A stretch of 64,000 bases of DNA from Caldilineaceae bacterium (GTDB taxonomy: Bacteria > Chloroflexota > Anaerolineae > Caldilineales > Caldilineaceae). The stretch lies in NCBI GenBank assembly GCA_958295845.1, contig OY282376.1, forward strand, positions 3,547,022-3,611,021. The letters are read 5' to 3'. Every line of letters starts with the position of its first letter. Within the stretch, counting starts at the first letter, position 1. The position numbers were made by a program, and so were the translations under genes. This document shows positions 16,974 to 25,292 of the stretch, piece after piece. The notes beneath the pieces were generated by a model. It was not told where the DNA came from and did not search any database. It was given only the letters and a program-made list of their open reading frames with translations.

Positions 16974-18602
16974 TCAACTCTTAAGAGGCCAAGGCAGCAC
17001 GCCAACACGTTCGGCCCAGCTATGATAGAGGCCGGCGAACTCCTCAACCTTGGGCCGATTCTTCGCGCTCAGATCGTTCAGTTCGGTCCGATCCTCCTGC
17101 ATATCGTAGAGCTCCCAACGGCCGCCGTGCTGGCTAACGAGCTTCCATTGCCCTAAGCGGACGGCGCGATTCCCTTCGTGTTCCCAGAAAATATGGTTCT
17201 GCCGACTCCACTGGCCGCCATTCAGCAGGGGTAGAAAGCTTTCTCCTTCCAGAGGCTGTATTGGCTGGTCGTTGTACTCAGTAGGATGGTTGATACCGGC
17301 GGCGTCGAGGAAGGTCGGCAGGATGTCGATGATGTGGCAGGCCTCGTGCACGATCTGATTGGGTGGAATTGAAGATGGCCAATGGGCGATCAGGGGCGTG
17401 GAGATACCGCCTTCGTGAACCCAATGTTTGTATAAGCGGAAGGGCGCGTTGGAGGCGTTCGCCCAGGGGAGATCATAGCTCATAAAGGTGTGGGGTCCGC
17501 CGGGACGAATGCTCGGGTGGTTGCCGACCTGCATGGGCCCGCCATCGGGCGTCCAATCGCTGTAGCGGTCAACCCAGCCGTTTTCGGAAAGGAATTCAGC
17601 GCAACCGCCGTTATCGGACAGGAAGAGGATGAGGGTGTTGTCGTCGAGCTGCGATTCCTTTAACGCGGCCAGGATTCGACCGATACCCTGATCCATGCGG
17701 TCAATCTGCGCGGCGTAGACGGCCATGCGCAAGTCTTCCCAGTCGTGGTTGCGGGCGTCCTCCCAGGGCGGGGCGGTCTCGTCGCGCGGCGAGATAGACC
17801 AGCGGCTGTCCAGCACCCCCATACCATTCAGTTCCTCATGGCGGGCTGTACGCAGCGCGTCCCAACCTCCCTTGCTATAGGTCCCTTCGTACTTGGCGAT
17901 ATCCTGCGGCAAGGCGTGGAGCGGCCAGTGGGGGGCGGTATAGGCCACGTAGAGGAAGAATGGATCGTCGGTTTGGGAGGCCTCTTCGATCATCCTGGCG
18001 GCCTGGTCGCTGATGGCGTCGGTGTAGTAGTAGCCGTCCTCTGCGCCAGACTCGCCTGACTTCTCCTCGCCCTGGGTCCCAGGGTCCGCTTCGGTTCGAA
18101 TGATGGAATCGTCTTTCATCAGCGAGTAGGGGGCGAAGAAGCTGCCGGCGCCGTCCAGGGTACCGTAGTAGCGGTCAAAGCCGCGCTGACGCGGGGTAGG
18201 ATGGCCCTTTTCGCCGGGCCGCCAGGTCTGCGGTCGAGTTGGGTCGTAGGCGCCGCCGACGTGCCACTTGCCGGACATGAATGTGCGATAGCCGCCACTT
18301 TTGAGCGCCTCTGCGATGGTTACAACGTCGTCACGCAGGAACCCCTGATATGCGGGGGAGCCGGTATTCTCCATCATGTGGCCGATTCCGGCTTGATGGG
18401 GATAGGCGCCGGTGAGCATGCAGGCGCGGGTCGGGCAACAGCGCGCGTAGTTGTACATCTGGGAAAACCGCATTCCGCCTTGGGCCAAACTGTCGAGGTT
18501 GGGTGTACGGATCTCCGAACCGTAGCAGCCGATATCGGAATATCCCATGTCGTCCACGAGGATGAGGATGAAATTGGGGCGCGTGGCTGTGGAATCTGTC
18601 AT
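16974..18602 (-). CDS. Type I sulfatase (arylsulfatase family)
   Basis: 542 residues. N-terminal 'FILILVDDMGYSDIGCYGSEIRTPNLDSLA' provides metal-binding Asp residues. The formylglycine motif is C55-C-P-T-R59 in 'YARCCPTRACMLTGAYPHQ', where C55 must be oxidised by a sulfatase-maturating enzyme, which is not in this window. Further family motifs are 'MSGKWHVG' and 'LFLSDNGG'. It hydrolyses sulfate esters, often of polysaccharides. No signal peptide is visible, so it is probably cytoplasmic. The upstream gene on the same strand is the aminomutase-like enzyme with a 112-base gap. Confidence 0.92.
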   Translation of the reverse strand: MTDSTATRPNFILILVDDMGYSDIGCYGSEIRTPNLDSLAQGGMRFSQMYNYARCCPTRACMLTGAYPHQAGIGHMMENTGSPAYQGFLRDDVVTIAEALKSGGYRTFMSGKWHVGGAYDPTRPQTWRPGEKGHPTPRQRGFDRYYGTLDGAGSFFAPYSLMKDDSIIRTEADPGTQGEEKSGESGAEDGYYYTDAISDQAARMIEEASQTDDPFFLYVAYTAPHWPLHALPQDIAKYEGTYSKGGWDALRTARHEELNGMGVLDSRWSISPRDETAPPWEDARNHDWEDLRMAVYAAQIDRMDQGIGRILAALKESQLDDNTLILFLSDNGGCAEFLSENGWVDRYSDWTPDGGPMQVGNHPSIRPGGPHTFMSYDLPWANASNAPFRLYKHWVHEGGISTPLIAHWPSSIPPNQIVHEACHIIDILPTFLDAAGINHPTEYNDQPIQPLEGESFLPLLNGGQWSRQNHIFWEHEGNRAVRLGQWKLVSQHGGRWELYDMQEDRTELNDLSAKNRPKVEEFAGLYHSWAERVGVLPWPLKS

Positions 18603-18714
18603 CTGGACCTCCGTGGAGCGGGATTAATGTGCGTGAGAAGTTTTGTCAGCGGGCGACGTAACGGTCCTGGAATACGCGTTCGTCACGGGCGGTTTCTTTT
18701 GGGGCAGATTATGC

Positions 18715-20100
18715 TCAGTCCAGAGCCAGGTGGGGCGTCTGCTCGCGCACGTAGGGCATGACGACATCCAGGCTCTGGCCCATCACGTCGACGGCTATGT
18801 CAATTTCCTTTTCGGACATGGGCGTGGAGATGGCATACTGGCACCTAGGTGCGCTGAAGATGCCGCGGTTCATCAACTCCAGATGTAGCAGTCTGGGCAG
18901 GTCGAGCGCTTGCTCCTGCGCGGCGACGGCGGCGCGGGCATTGGTAATCTTTTCACAGCTCCAGAGGACGCGGATGATGGAGCCTGAGCCGACGGCGCGG
19001 ATTCCCACGCCGGCTGTTTGAAATGCGGCGTTCAGTCCATTTCGCAGCCGCTGACCCAATTGGTTGATTCTTTCAACCTGACCCCCGCCGAAGTCCTTCA
19101 TGGTTGCCAGGCCGGCTGCCATCGTAATGTTGTTGCCGTTGAAGGTGCCGTTGTGCGGGATTGTCATGGGGTGAGTCGGGTCGAAGGGCGCCATAATTTC
19201 CTGGCGCCCGCCAAAGGCGGCAAGAGGCAGGCCGCCGCCGATGAACTTTGCGATCGAGGTCAGGTCAGGCGTCACGCCGATCGCGGCCTGGAATCCACCG
19301 AGATCCTGGCGGAAGGTCATGATTTCGTCAAAGATCAGGAGCACGTCGAATTCGTCGGCGAGCTGTCTGAGACCCTGCAGGTAACCAGGTTCGGGTTCTA
19401 TGCCGCCGCCAGCGCCGAGAGCAGGTTCGAGGATGATGGCGGCGATTTCGCCGCTGCGGGCGCGCAGAAGGTCGCGTAATGCATCGAGATCATTAAAGGG
19501 CGCCACCAACATACCCTCCAGCGTCGAAGCAGGCACACCTCTGCTGGAGAGTTTGGGGCTGGGGCGCCCTTCTTCTTGTGTGTCCGGTTGCATGTTCAGC
19601 TGCACATAGTCGTGGGATCCGTGATAGCCGCCGTCCATCTTTATGATGATGTCCTTGCCGGTGAAGGCCCGGGCCGCCCGCATTGCGAGAAGTGTCGCTT
19701 CTGTGCCGGAGTTACAGTAGCGCACGCTATCAAAGCTGGGGACGCGGTTGCAGAGCATCTCTGCGTGTTCGACGGTCGCTTCGGCGCCGGAACCGAGAAC
19801 GGTGCCGCGGGCTGCCTGTTCCTGGATAGCGCTGACGGTGGCTGGATGGGCGTGACCGTGAATGAGGGAGGTGTAGTTGTTGAGAAAGTCCAAGTACTGA
19901 TTTTCGTCGTAGTCGTAGAGAAAACAGCCTTCGCCACGGGTCATATAGGCGGGATAGGGGGTGTAAAAGGAGGCCGCTCTGGTGTCTCCACCGGGCATCG
20001 ACTCTTTGGCGCGGGTGTTCCACTCGCCGGATCCAGAGGTGCGCTGGAGAAAGGTCTCAGTGATCAGATTGGCGGCGTCCTGGCTTGATTTGGCGCTCAC
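18715..20100 (-). CDS. Class III aminotransferase, glutamate-1-semialdehyde aminomutase-like
   Basis: About 461 residues from GTG 20100, which follows a GGAGG site; an in-frame ATG at 20139 also exists. The PLP enzyme signatures are 'DVLLIFDEIMTFR' and the Schiff-base lysine in 'DLTSIAKFIGGGLPLAAFGG'. The N-terminal 'PAYMTRGEGCFLYDYDENQYLDFLNNYTSLIHGHAHP' is typical of HemL-like proteins. No other haem genes are near, and this subgroup is usually not true HemL, so a sugar- or amino acid-modifying aminotransferase is also possible. It lies next to a sulfatase. Confidence 0.85.
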   Translation of the reverse strand: MSAKSSQDAANLITETFLQRTSGSGEWNTRAKESMPGGDTRAASFYTPYPAYMTRGEGCFLYDYDENQYLDFLNNYTSLIHGHAHPATVSAIQEQAARGTVLGSGAEATVEHAEMLCNRVPSFDSVRYCNSGTEATLLAMRAARAFTGKDIIIKMDGGYHGSHDYVQLNMQPDTQEEGRPSPKLSSRGVPASTLEGMLVAPFNDLDALRDLLRARSGEIAAIILEPALGAGGGIEPEPGYLQGLRQLADEFDVLLIFDEIMTFRQDLGGFQAAIGVTPDLTSIAKFIGGGLPLAAFGGRQEIMAPFDPTHPMTIPHNGTFNGNNITMAAGLATMKDFGGGQVERINQLGQRLRNGLNAAFQTAGVGIRAVGSGSIIRVLWSCEKITNARAAVAAQEQALDLPRLLHLELMNRGIFSAPRCQYAISTPMSEKEIDIAVDVMGQSLDVVMPYVREQTPHLALD

Positions 20101-20498
20101 GGCAGACCTCCATGGTGACACTTCACGGGCACTGTTCATCGACTTCGGCGGAACTGGCCGGTTGGTTAAAGCTGCCGCTCCATTCGAGAGGGGAAGAAAG
20201 GGAGTTCAGGAAGAAGGATGGGGCAGACAGCTGGCTCGGATTTGAAGAGTCAATCTTTCAACTGTGGGATTGTAGCATACAGTTTCGGCGGTAACAACGG
20301 ACTTGTCGGACGTGTTCATCATGGATATGGGGTGGGAACGGTCTGGCGGGGAGGTTGTGCCGGCAGTGGCTGGACTTGTTCAGCGGCTCTTGGGGAGACG
20401 GAGGGCAGGCGCGAGGCCCTGGCTTCAGCGGGGGTGGGGTTTCATTGGGGGGCACAGGGACGGTTGGGGATGGCGATTGCACTGTGGGTGGCGGGGGA

Positions 20499-20661
20499 GG
20501 GCAGGCACAAGGCCTGCCCCTACAAGGACGGTTGGGGATGGCGAATTCACTGTGGGCGGCGGGGAAGGGCAGGCACAAGGCCTGCCCCTACAGGTACGGT
20601 TGGGGGGATGGCGATCGCACTGTGGGTGGTGGGCGAGGGCAGGCACAAGGCCTGCCCCTAC
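20499..20661. repeat. Hairpin repeat, three copies (locus 2, module A)
   Basis: Copies at 20499-20523, 20567-20591 and 20637-20661 with 68- and 70-bp spacing. The spacers share GGTTGGGGATGGCG and CACTGTGGG segments with the spacers at 47906-48548, so the whole ~69-bp unit is homologous, not only the hairpin. Open frames across the block encode repeat translations only. Confidence 0.93.
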
Positions 20662-20682
20662 AGGAGCGTGTGGGGGAATACT

Positions 20683-20783
20683 GTTGGCTTTGCACGATGA
20701 TGGCAAATAGCCAGCCCGGTGGTCGTATAAGGGCGGGGCGTTGCGGGGGCGCAGCCGCTGCACAAGGGAGGGCCGAAGGCACA
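20683..20783. repeat. Intergenic repeat module B (locus 2)
   Basis: TGTTGGCTTTGCACG..., then GTGGTCGTATAAGGGCGGGG, GCGGGGGCGCAGCC and CACAAGGGAGGGCCGAAGGC. It is a diverged copy of the modules at 2518, 2664 and 48569. The inverted ends CTAGAC/GTCTAG are degraded here. Confidence 0.82.
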
Positions 20784-20832
20784 ACTGCAGGGGTCAGGGG
20801 TCAGGGGTTAGTGGTTAGTGGTTAGTGTTTAG
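20784..20832. repeat. GGGTCAGGGGTTAGTGG repeat tail (locus 2, module C)
   Basis: Tandem 7-bp units GGGTCAG and GTGGTTA in the position of the tails at 2778 and 48682. Confidence 0.82.
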
Positions 20833-21164
20833 TTGCGAGAGGCCTTGTTTAGCATGCTTCAAAGTTGGCCGCGGGCTGGATATGGCTTAGTCGTTGCAAA
20901 AGGCAAGCTAGGTTTCGCCCCTATGGTGGGTTGCGCCTTATCGGGCCGGCAATCGGCTCGCATCGCAGGCAGAGCTATATCAGGCTTTAATTGATCTTTC
21001 TGCGAGAGGTTCGACCAGCTTAGGACACCGGGAGGGAACAGAACAAGCAAGGCTGCCGTCTTAGTTTGTGGTTGGAAAGCTCAGCGGCTTGGGTCAGTTG
21101 TCAGACACAGGCCACGAAGCAACAAAGGTTTTCACGCAAACAATCACAGCAAGTGAGGTGGGGA
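20833..21164 (+). other. Long leader upstream of the LysM L,D-transpeptidase gene
   Basis: About 330 bases with no supported gene. It contains several short inverted repeats. Cell-wall genes in other bacteria often have cyclic-di-AMP leaders, but I could not match the consensus. The final AGGTGGGG before ATG 21165 is the ribosome binding site. Confidence 0.35.
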
Positions 21165-22550
21165 ATGAGACGGCTAATAAAACCCTTAGTGCGAGGGACA
21201 CTGGCTCTCATGTTTGCCGGTTCCGCGGCCATTACAAGCGTCAGCAATGCCGCCGCCTATGAGGTGCATATCGTCCAACCGGGCGAGACTCTGAGCGAAA
21301 TCGCCAAGCGGTACGGGACGACAGTGACAACACTGAGGCAGCTCAACAGCCTACAGGACGCGAATTTTGTCTGGTATGGTCAGCGTCTTGTGGTCGATGG
21401 CGGCGGGTCGGTTTTCGTTGAACCGGGGCGTGCCGAGGGATACCAGTTGTATAAGGTGCAGTCGGGCGACTCGCTTACCAAACTCGCGAGCCGGTACGGT
21501 CTCAGCGTGACTCAGATTGCGCAGATAAACGGCATTTCGCCCCTGCGCTGGTTGTACAACGGCCAGCAGTTGCGGTTGCCGGTTTCGCCAGGACTTGTGC
21601 AGGCTTCTCAGCCGGCGGCCGCTGTTTCTCAGGTCGGCTCCGAAGAGTTTCAGCGCTACACGGTACGGCCCGGCGACACTCTAACCCGACTTGCGAAGCA
21701 GCACGGCGTCAGTCTTTCGGACCTCATGTCGATAAATGGTCTATCGCTGGCTACTTGGCTCTACGCGGGCCAGGTCCTGCTCGTGCCCGGGGAACTCCAG
21801 GAGGCCGAATTGGAGCCGGCCCAGTTGGCCGCACCCCCCGCGCCTGCTCTGCAGCCTGAACCACAGGCTCCTGCTTTGCAGCCAGCGCCGCCTGTGTCAG
21901 CGTTGCAGCCCGGCCTGACTCATGCTGCAGTTCATACGGTGCAGAACGGCGAAATGCTCAAGGACATTGCTGCGCAGTACGGAATCAACCACGCCGCCAT
22001 TGCGAAGTTGAATAACTTGGCAAATAACAGTATTCTAGAGGCGGGTCAGGCCTTGCGCATTCCATCAGAGAATTCTCTTGAACTTTTGGAAGGGATGGAG
22101 CACAGACTTGACCAGTCGCGGTATCCTACGTCCAGTGAGCGTTGGATCGAGGTTGACCTGAGTGAGCAGATGGTTGTGGCCTATGAAGGTGTAACGCCGG
22201 TGAGAGCGTTTGTCGTCTCGACTGGCGTGGGAAATACGCCCACGGTCCAAGGAACGTTCCGCATTTGGGCCAAGATCGCGATGCAGGATATGCGAGGTGG
22301 AAGCCGTGCGGCGGGCACATACTATCATCTGAAAGACGTTCAGAATGTGCAGTACTTCCACAGGGGTTACGGCTTTCATGGGACGTACTGGCATGATAAT
22401 TACGGTACACCGATGAGCCACGGTTGCGTCAATTTGACTAATGAGGATGCCGATTGGCTGTTCAGCTGGACGTCACCGACTGTCCCGGGTGACGACTGGT
22501 TGTTCAGCAATAACGCCAACCCTGGCACATTGGTGATGGTCCATGAATAG
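21165..22550 (+). CDS. LysM-repeat L,D-transpeptidase (secreted, cell wall)
   Basis: 461 residues from ATG 21165. A signal peptide of ~30 residues ends 'TSVSNAAAYE'. Four LysM domains follow: 'HIVQPGETLSEIAKRYG', 'YKVQSGDSLTKLASRYG', 'YTVRPGDTLTRLAKQHG' and 'HTVQNGEMLKDIAAQYG', separated by a Pro/Ala/Gln-rich linker. The YkuD catalytic domain starts 'RWIEVDLSEQMVVAYEG' and has the active site 'HGTYWHDNYGTPMSHGCVNL' with His and the nucleophile Cys. It makes 3-3 cross-links in peptidoglycan. Its stop overlaps the start of the second L,D-transpeptidase by 8 bases, indicating translational coupling. Confidence 0.94.
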   Translation: MRRLIKPLVRGTLALMFAGSAAITSVSNAAAYEVHIVQPGETLSEIAKRYGTTVTTLRQLNSLQDANFVWYGQRLVVDGGGSVFVEPGRAEGYQLYKVQSGDSLTKLASRYGLSVTQIAQINGISPLRWLYNGQQLRLPVSPGLVQASQPAAAVSQVGSEEFQRYTVRPGDTLTRLAKQHGVSLSDLMSINGLSLATWLYAGQVLLVPGELQEAELEPAQLAAPPAPALQPEPQAPALQPAPPVSALQPGLTHAAVHTVQNGEMLKDIAAQYGINHAAIAKLNNLANNSILEAGQALRIPSENSLELLEGMEHRLDQSRYPTSSERWIEVDLSEQMVVAYEGVTPVRAFVVSTGVGNTPTVQGTFRIWAKIAMQDMRGGSRAAGTYYHLKDVQNVQYFHRGYGFHGTYWHDNYGTPMSHGCVNLTNEDADWLFSWTSPTVPGDDWLFSNNANPGTLVMVHE

Positions 22551-23361
22551 AATCCGGTTCGGCCAACTAGATTGCCACAGGAGCCTGGTCAAGATGGCCA
22601 CCAGGAAGGGAGTGTCCCTGGCGTTGGCACTGGTATGCGGAGTGTTGCTCAGCGGAGTGGGCAGTTCAGGTGAAGTCTTCGCCGCCGAGCAGCAGGTACC
22701 GAATTCTCAGACGCCGATGACCGAAGGCACGCAGGTTGGCCTTGACTTTCCGCCATTGCCCGCCATCGGGCCGACGCTGGACCTTCCCGAGGTCCGGGAG
22801 GAAAGGGAAGCTTTGCTGGCTGAAGTTGAGCAGACCGAGTTGCTGGCCAACGCTGGGCAGACCGAGTTGATTGATGAAACCGAATACGCGGTCACCTGGA
22901 CCGGGGTCACTGAGCTCCATCTGGATGTCAGTCGGGCCCGTCTCGAAGGCGAGAAGTGGATTGAAGTAAATCTGAGCGACCAGATGCTGTACGCCTGGGA
23001 CGGCGACCAGTTGGTGAACGAGTTCTTGATCTCTTCGGGAATCTCGATCTATCCCACGGTAACAGGCGTGTTTCGCATGTGGGCGCGTACGCCTTCACAG
23101 ACGATGTCGGGCGGTGACATAGATTCCGGCACTTACTACAGTCTGCCGAATGTGCAGTGGGTGCAGTACTTTTACGCTGAGTACGCATTTCACGGGACGT
23201 ATTGGCACGATAATTTTGGCACACCGATGAGCCATGGTTGTGTAAATCTGACAATAGAGGATGCCGAATGGCTATTCAATTGGACTCTCCCGGAATGGGA
23301 CGGCTCAGGGGGATGGCTACGTACCACGGAGAATGACGCCACCTTGGTGTGGGTGCACTGA
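22543..23361 (+). CDS. Second L,D-transpeptidase (YkuD), no LysM
   Basis: 272 residues. A hydrophobic segment at ~24-42 ending 'GSSGEVFAAEQQ' is a signal peptide or anchor. A ~75-residue linker rich in Glu and Pro leads to the YkuD domain 'KWIEVNLSDQMLYAWDGDQL'. The catalytic motif 'HGTYWHDNFGTPMSHGCVNLT' is intact. It is a paralogue of the preceding gene without LysM domains; the translation overlap suggests both enzymes are made together. The DUF3105 gene follows within 2 bases. Confidence 0.92.
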   Translation: MNRIRFGQLDCHRSLVKMATRKGVSLALALVCGVLLSGVGSSGEVFAAEQQVPNSQTPMTEGTQVGLDFPPLPAIGPTLDLPEVREEREALLAEVEQTELLANAGQTELIDETEYAVTWTGVTELHLDVSRARLEGEKWIEVNLSDQMLYAWDGDQLVNEFLISSGISIYPTVTGVFRMWARTPSQTMSGGDIDSGTYYSLPNVQWVQYFYAEYAFHGTYWHDNFGTPMSHGCVNLTIEDAEWLFNWTLPEWDGSGGWLRTTENDATLVWVH

Positions 23362-23363
23362 TA

Positions 23364-24047
23364 ATGGCGACAAGGTCGAAGTCCAGAAAGAGATCAAGGC
23401 CAAAGGGCGGCCGTCACTCCCAGCGGGAGGTTGGCGGCCGCCTGGCGAGGCCTTCGCGGCAGGAGCTGAGAGAGATAGCCGCCAAGAGGAGACTCAGGCA
23501 GAATCTCTATCTCTATGGAGGCGGCGCAGTACTCGTTGCGATTGTTGCGCTGGTCATTTTCTTAAACATTCGCAATAGTGCGCCGGTTGGCGACGAGGAG
23601 TCGTTGGCCTCGCAGGGAAACACGCACATACAGCAGGGGAGTGCCTCTCCGATTGCGTATAACTCCACGCCGCCGACATCCGGACCTCACTATCCGGGCC
23701 TGGCGCCCTGGGACATATATGATGAGCCGATCCGCTATGAGCAGGTGGTGCACAACATGGAGGACGGGGGCGTCATTGTTTACTATCAGTGTGAAGATGG
23801 CTGCCCAGAGTTGAGGAAGCAGCTGGCGGAGGTGGTCCAATCTTACCTCAACAGTGGACGTCACGTGCTGATGATGCCAAACGATCCGAATTGGACAGGG
23901 TTTGGGTCGCAGGCGGCGCATAAGGATATGGGGGCGCGCATCGCGTTGACGGCGTGGCAGAGGCTGGACAAGTTTGACGAATTTGATGCAGCCAGGGTCC
24001 GTGCATTCATAGAGAGGTATGAGGGAATCGACCACCACGCGGGATAG
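23364..24047 (+). CDS. DUF3105 membrane protein
   Basis: 227 residues from ATG 23364, 2 bases after the preceding stop. An Arg/Lys-rich cytoplasmic N-terminus (about 45 residues) precedes a TM helix ('LYLYGGGAVLVAIVALVIFLN'). The extracytoplasmic domain has the DUF3105 signature 'PIAYNSTPPTSGPHYPGLAPWDIYDEPIRYEQVVHNMEDGGVIVYYQC'. Function is unknown. Operon position after two L,D-transpeptidases points to envelope function. A terminator follows 41 bases later. Confidence 0.85.
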   Translation: MATRSKSRKRSRPKGGRHSQREVGGRLARPSRQELREIAAKRRLRQNLYLYGGGAVLVAIVALVIFLNIRNSAPVGDEESLASQGNTHIQQGSASPIAYNSTPPTSGPHYPGLAPWDIYDEPIRYEQVVHNMEDGGVIVYYQCEDGCPELRKQLAEVVQSYLNSGRHVLMMPNDPNWTGFGSQAAHKDMGARIALTAWQRLDKFDEFDAARVRAFIERYEGIDHHAG

Positions 24048-24087
24048 TCAGCGCTCTTGACAGGTCAGCCACCGTTCAGGTAAGAAA

Positions 24088-24122
24088 AGGCCCACAGCTT
24101 GCGCTGTGGGCCTGGTTTTTTG
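24088..24122 (+). terminator. Terminator of the L,D-transpeptidase operon
   Basis: Perfect 10-bp stem GGCCCACAGC 24089-24098 / GCTGTGGGCC 24103-24112, a TTGC loop, then TGGTTTTTT. The preceding AAAA gives it weaker potential for the convergent def gene as well. Confidence 0.93.
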
Positions 24123-24142
24123 TGTGAACTGTGGCAGGGCAA

Positions 24143-24691
24143 TCACCCCTGCTGAATTGCCTCTCCCACCGGCACCAACTCCACTTCGCCGTCCTCCAGC
24201 TCGACGACTTTGTAGACCTGCTCTGCCCTATCGGTCATCAGGACGCCGGCGAGGTGGTCGATTTCATGCTGGAATATGCGCGCGAGCCAGTCGTAGGCCT
24301 TGATTCGTTGTGACTTGCCGTACCGGTCCTGGGCCTTAATGAGAACGTAGGTAGCCCGGTCTACGTCGGCGGCGAGTCCGGGCAGACTCAAGCAGCCTTC
24401 CTGGCCGATCTCGGCGCCTTTTGCCTTGACGATTTCGGGATTGATCATTTCATAGCGCTGCATTGTCTCTTCGGGGCGCTCGGGATCCTCCGGATATTCG
24501 ATAACGAAGATTCGCTGGTCGAGCCCAACCTGGGGCGCGGCCAGGCCGACGCCTTTGCCATCCCGCATCGTTTCCACCATATTTTCCAAGAGCTGATGGA
24601 GACGGTTGTCGAAGGTTCGCACGCGTTGCGCGGGCCGTCGAAGTATCTCGACGTCGTCCTCCCATATCGTCAGAATCCTAAGTGTGGTCAT
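24143..24691 (-). CDS. def: Peptide deformylase
   Basis: 182 residues. The three deformylase motifs are present: 'GVGLAAPQVG' (G-x-G-L-A-A-x-Q), 'EGCLSLPG' (with the metal-binding Cys) and 'QHEIDHLAGVLM' (HExxH). It removes formyl from the first Met of nascent proteins. It stands alone, without the fmt gene that often accompanies def. Confidence 0.95.
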   Translation of the reverse strand: MTTLRILTIWEDDVEILRRPAQRVRTFDNRLHQLLENMVETMRDGKGVGLAAPQVGLDQRIFVIEYPEDPERPEETMQRYEMINPEIVKAKGAEIGQEGCLSLPGLAADVDRATYVLIKAQDRYGKSQRIKAYDWLARIFQHEIDHLAGVLMTDRAEQVYKVVELEDGEVELVPVGEAIQQG

Positions 24692-24849
24692 GTCGGGACA
24701 GTGGTCTGTTCTTGAAAAGGTTGTGTCAACCGGGCGGGTCTTGGGCCAGCCGCGGGTTGGTTTTCAGATACGACGGTCAGAAGTCTGCAGTCAGGGTGGA
24801 ATCGCAGGCTCGCCTATTGCGCCACGCCCGGCGTCGACTGATCCGGCAG

Positions 24850-25269
24850 CTAGGGCCGCTGGATGATCATCATTGTCAGACGGCTGATATTTACCAGGCG
24901 GCCGCGCTCGTCCTCAATGCGGATTTCCCATACGTGAGTGCGCCGTCCGATGTGAATCGGGCGGACAGTACCGATGACGTAGCCTTCGGTAGCGGCGCGC
25001 AGGTGATTGCCGTTGATGTCGATGCCGACGGCGGCCTGGGCGCCGAGGTCAATCATTGCGGTTGAGGCCACGCTGCCCATGGTCTCGGCGAGCGCGATGG
25101 AGGCGCCGCCGTGGAGCAGGCCGAAAGGCTGGACGGTGCGGCTGTCCACGGGCATTCGGGCACACATAAAGTCAGCGCCAACCTCGGTGAACTCGATACC
25201 GAGGTTGGCGGCTAACGTTCGCTCGCTCATCTGGTTGATGGCAGCGACGGTCATTTCGGGATTGAACAT
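24850..25269 (-). CDS. Hotdog-fold thioesterase (PaaI/MenI-like)
   Basis: 139 residues from ATG 25269. The hotdog pattern 'GLLHGGASIALAETMGS' is typical of the PaaI/YbdB/MenI group, followed by 'AVGIDINGNHLRAATEG' and 'GRRTHVWEIRIEDERGRLVNISRLTM'. It probably hydrolyses acyl-CoA or aryl-CoA esters. The start is placed just after the stop of the LysM glycosidase gene (23-base gap); a longer frame would run back into that gene. No strong ribosome binding site is seen. Confidence 0.87.
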   Translation of the reverse strand: MFNPEMTVAAINQMSERTLAANLGIEFTEVGADFMCARMPVDSRTVQPFGLLHGGASIALAETMGSVASTAMIDLGAQAAVGIDINGNHLRAATEGYVIGTVRPIHIGRRTHVWEIRIEDERGRLVNISRLTMMIIQRP

Positions 25270-25292
25270 CGTTTTAAGCCGGCTGCCCCTAA

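Noticed and set aside
20218..20825. Several open frames over the second repeat block
   Set aside because: They give the same repeat-derived peptides as the array at 47906 and have no ribosome binding site.
20833..21164. Cyclic-di-AMP or other riboswitch in the leader of the LysM L,D-transpeptidase gene
   Set aside because: I searched for the conserved core segments by eye and could not match them; only short inverted repeats are present.
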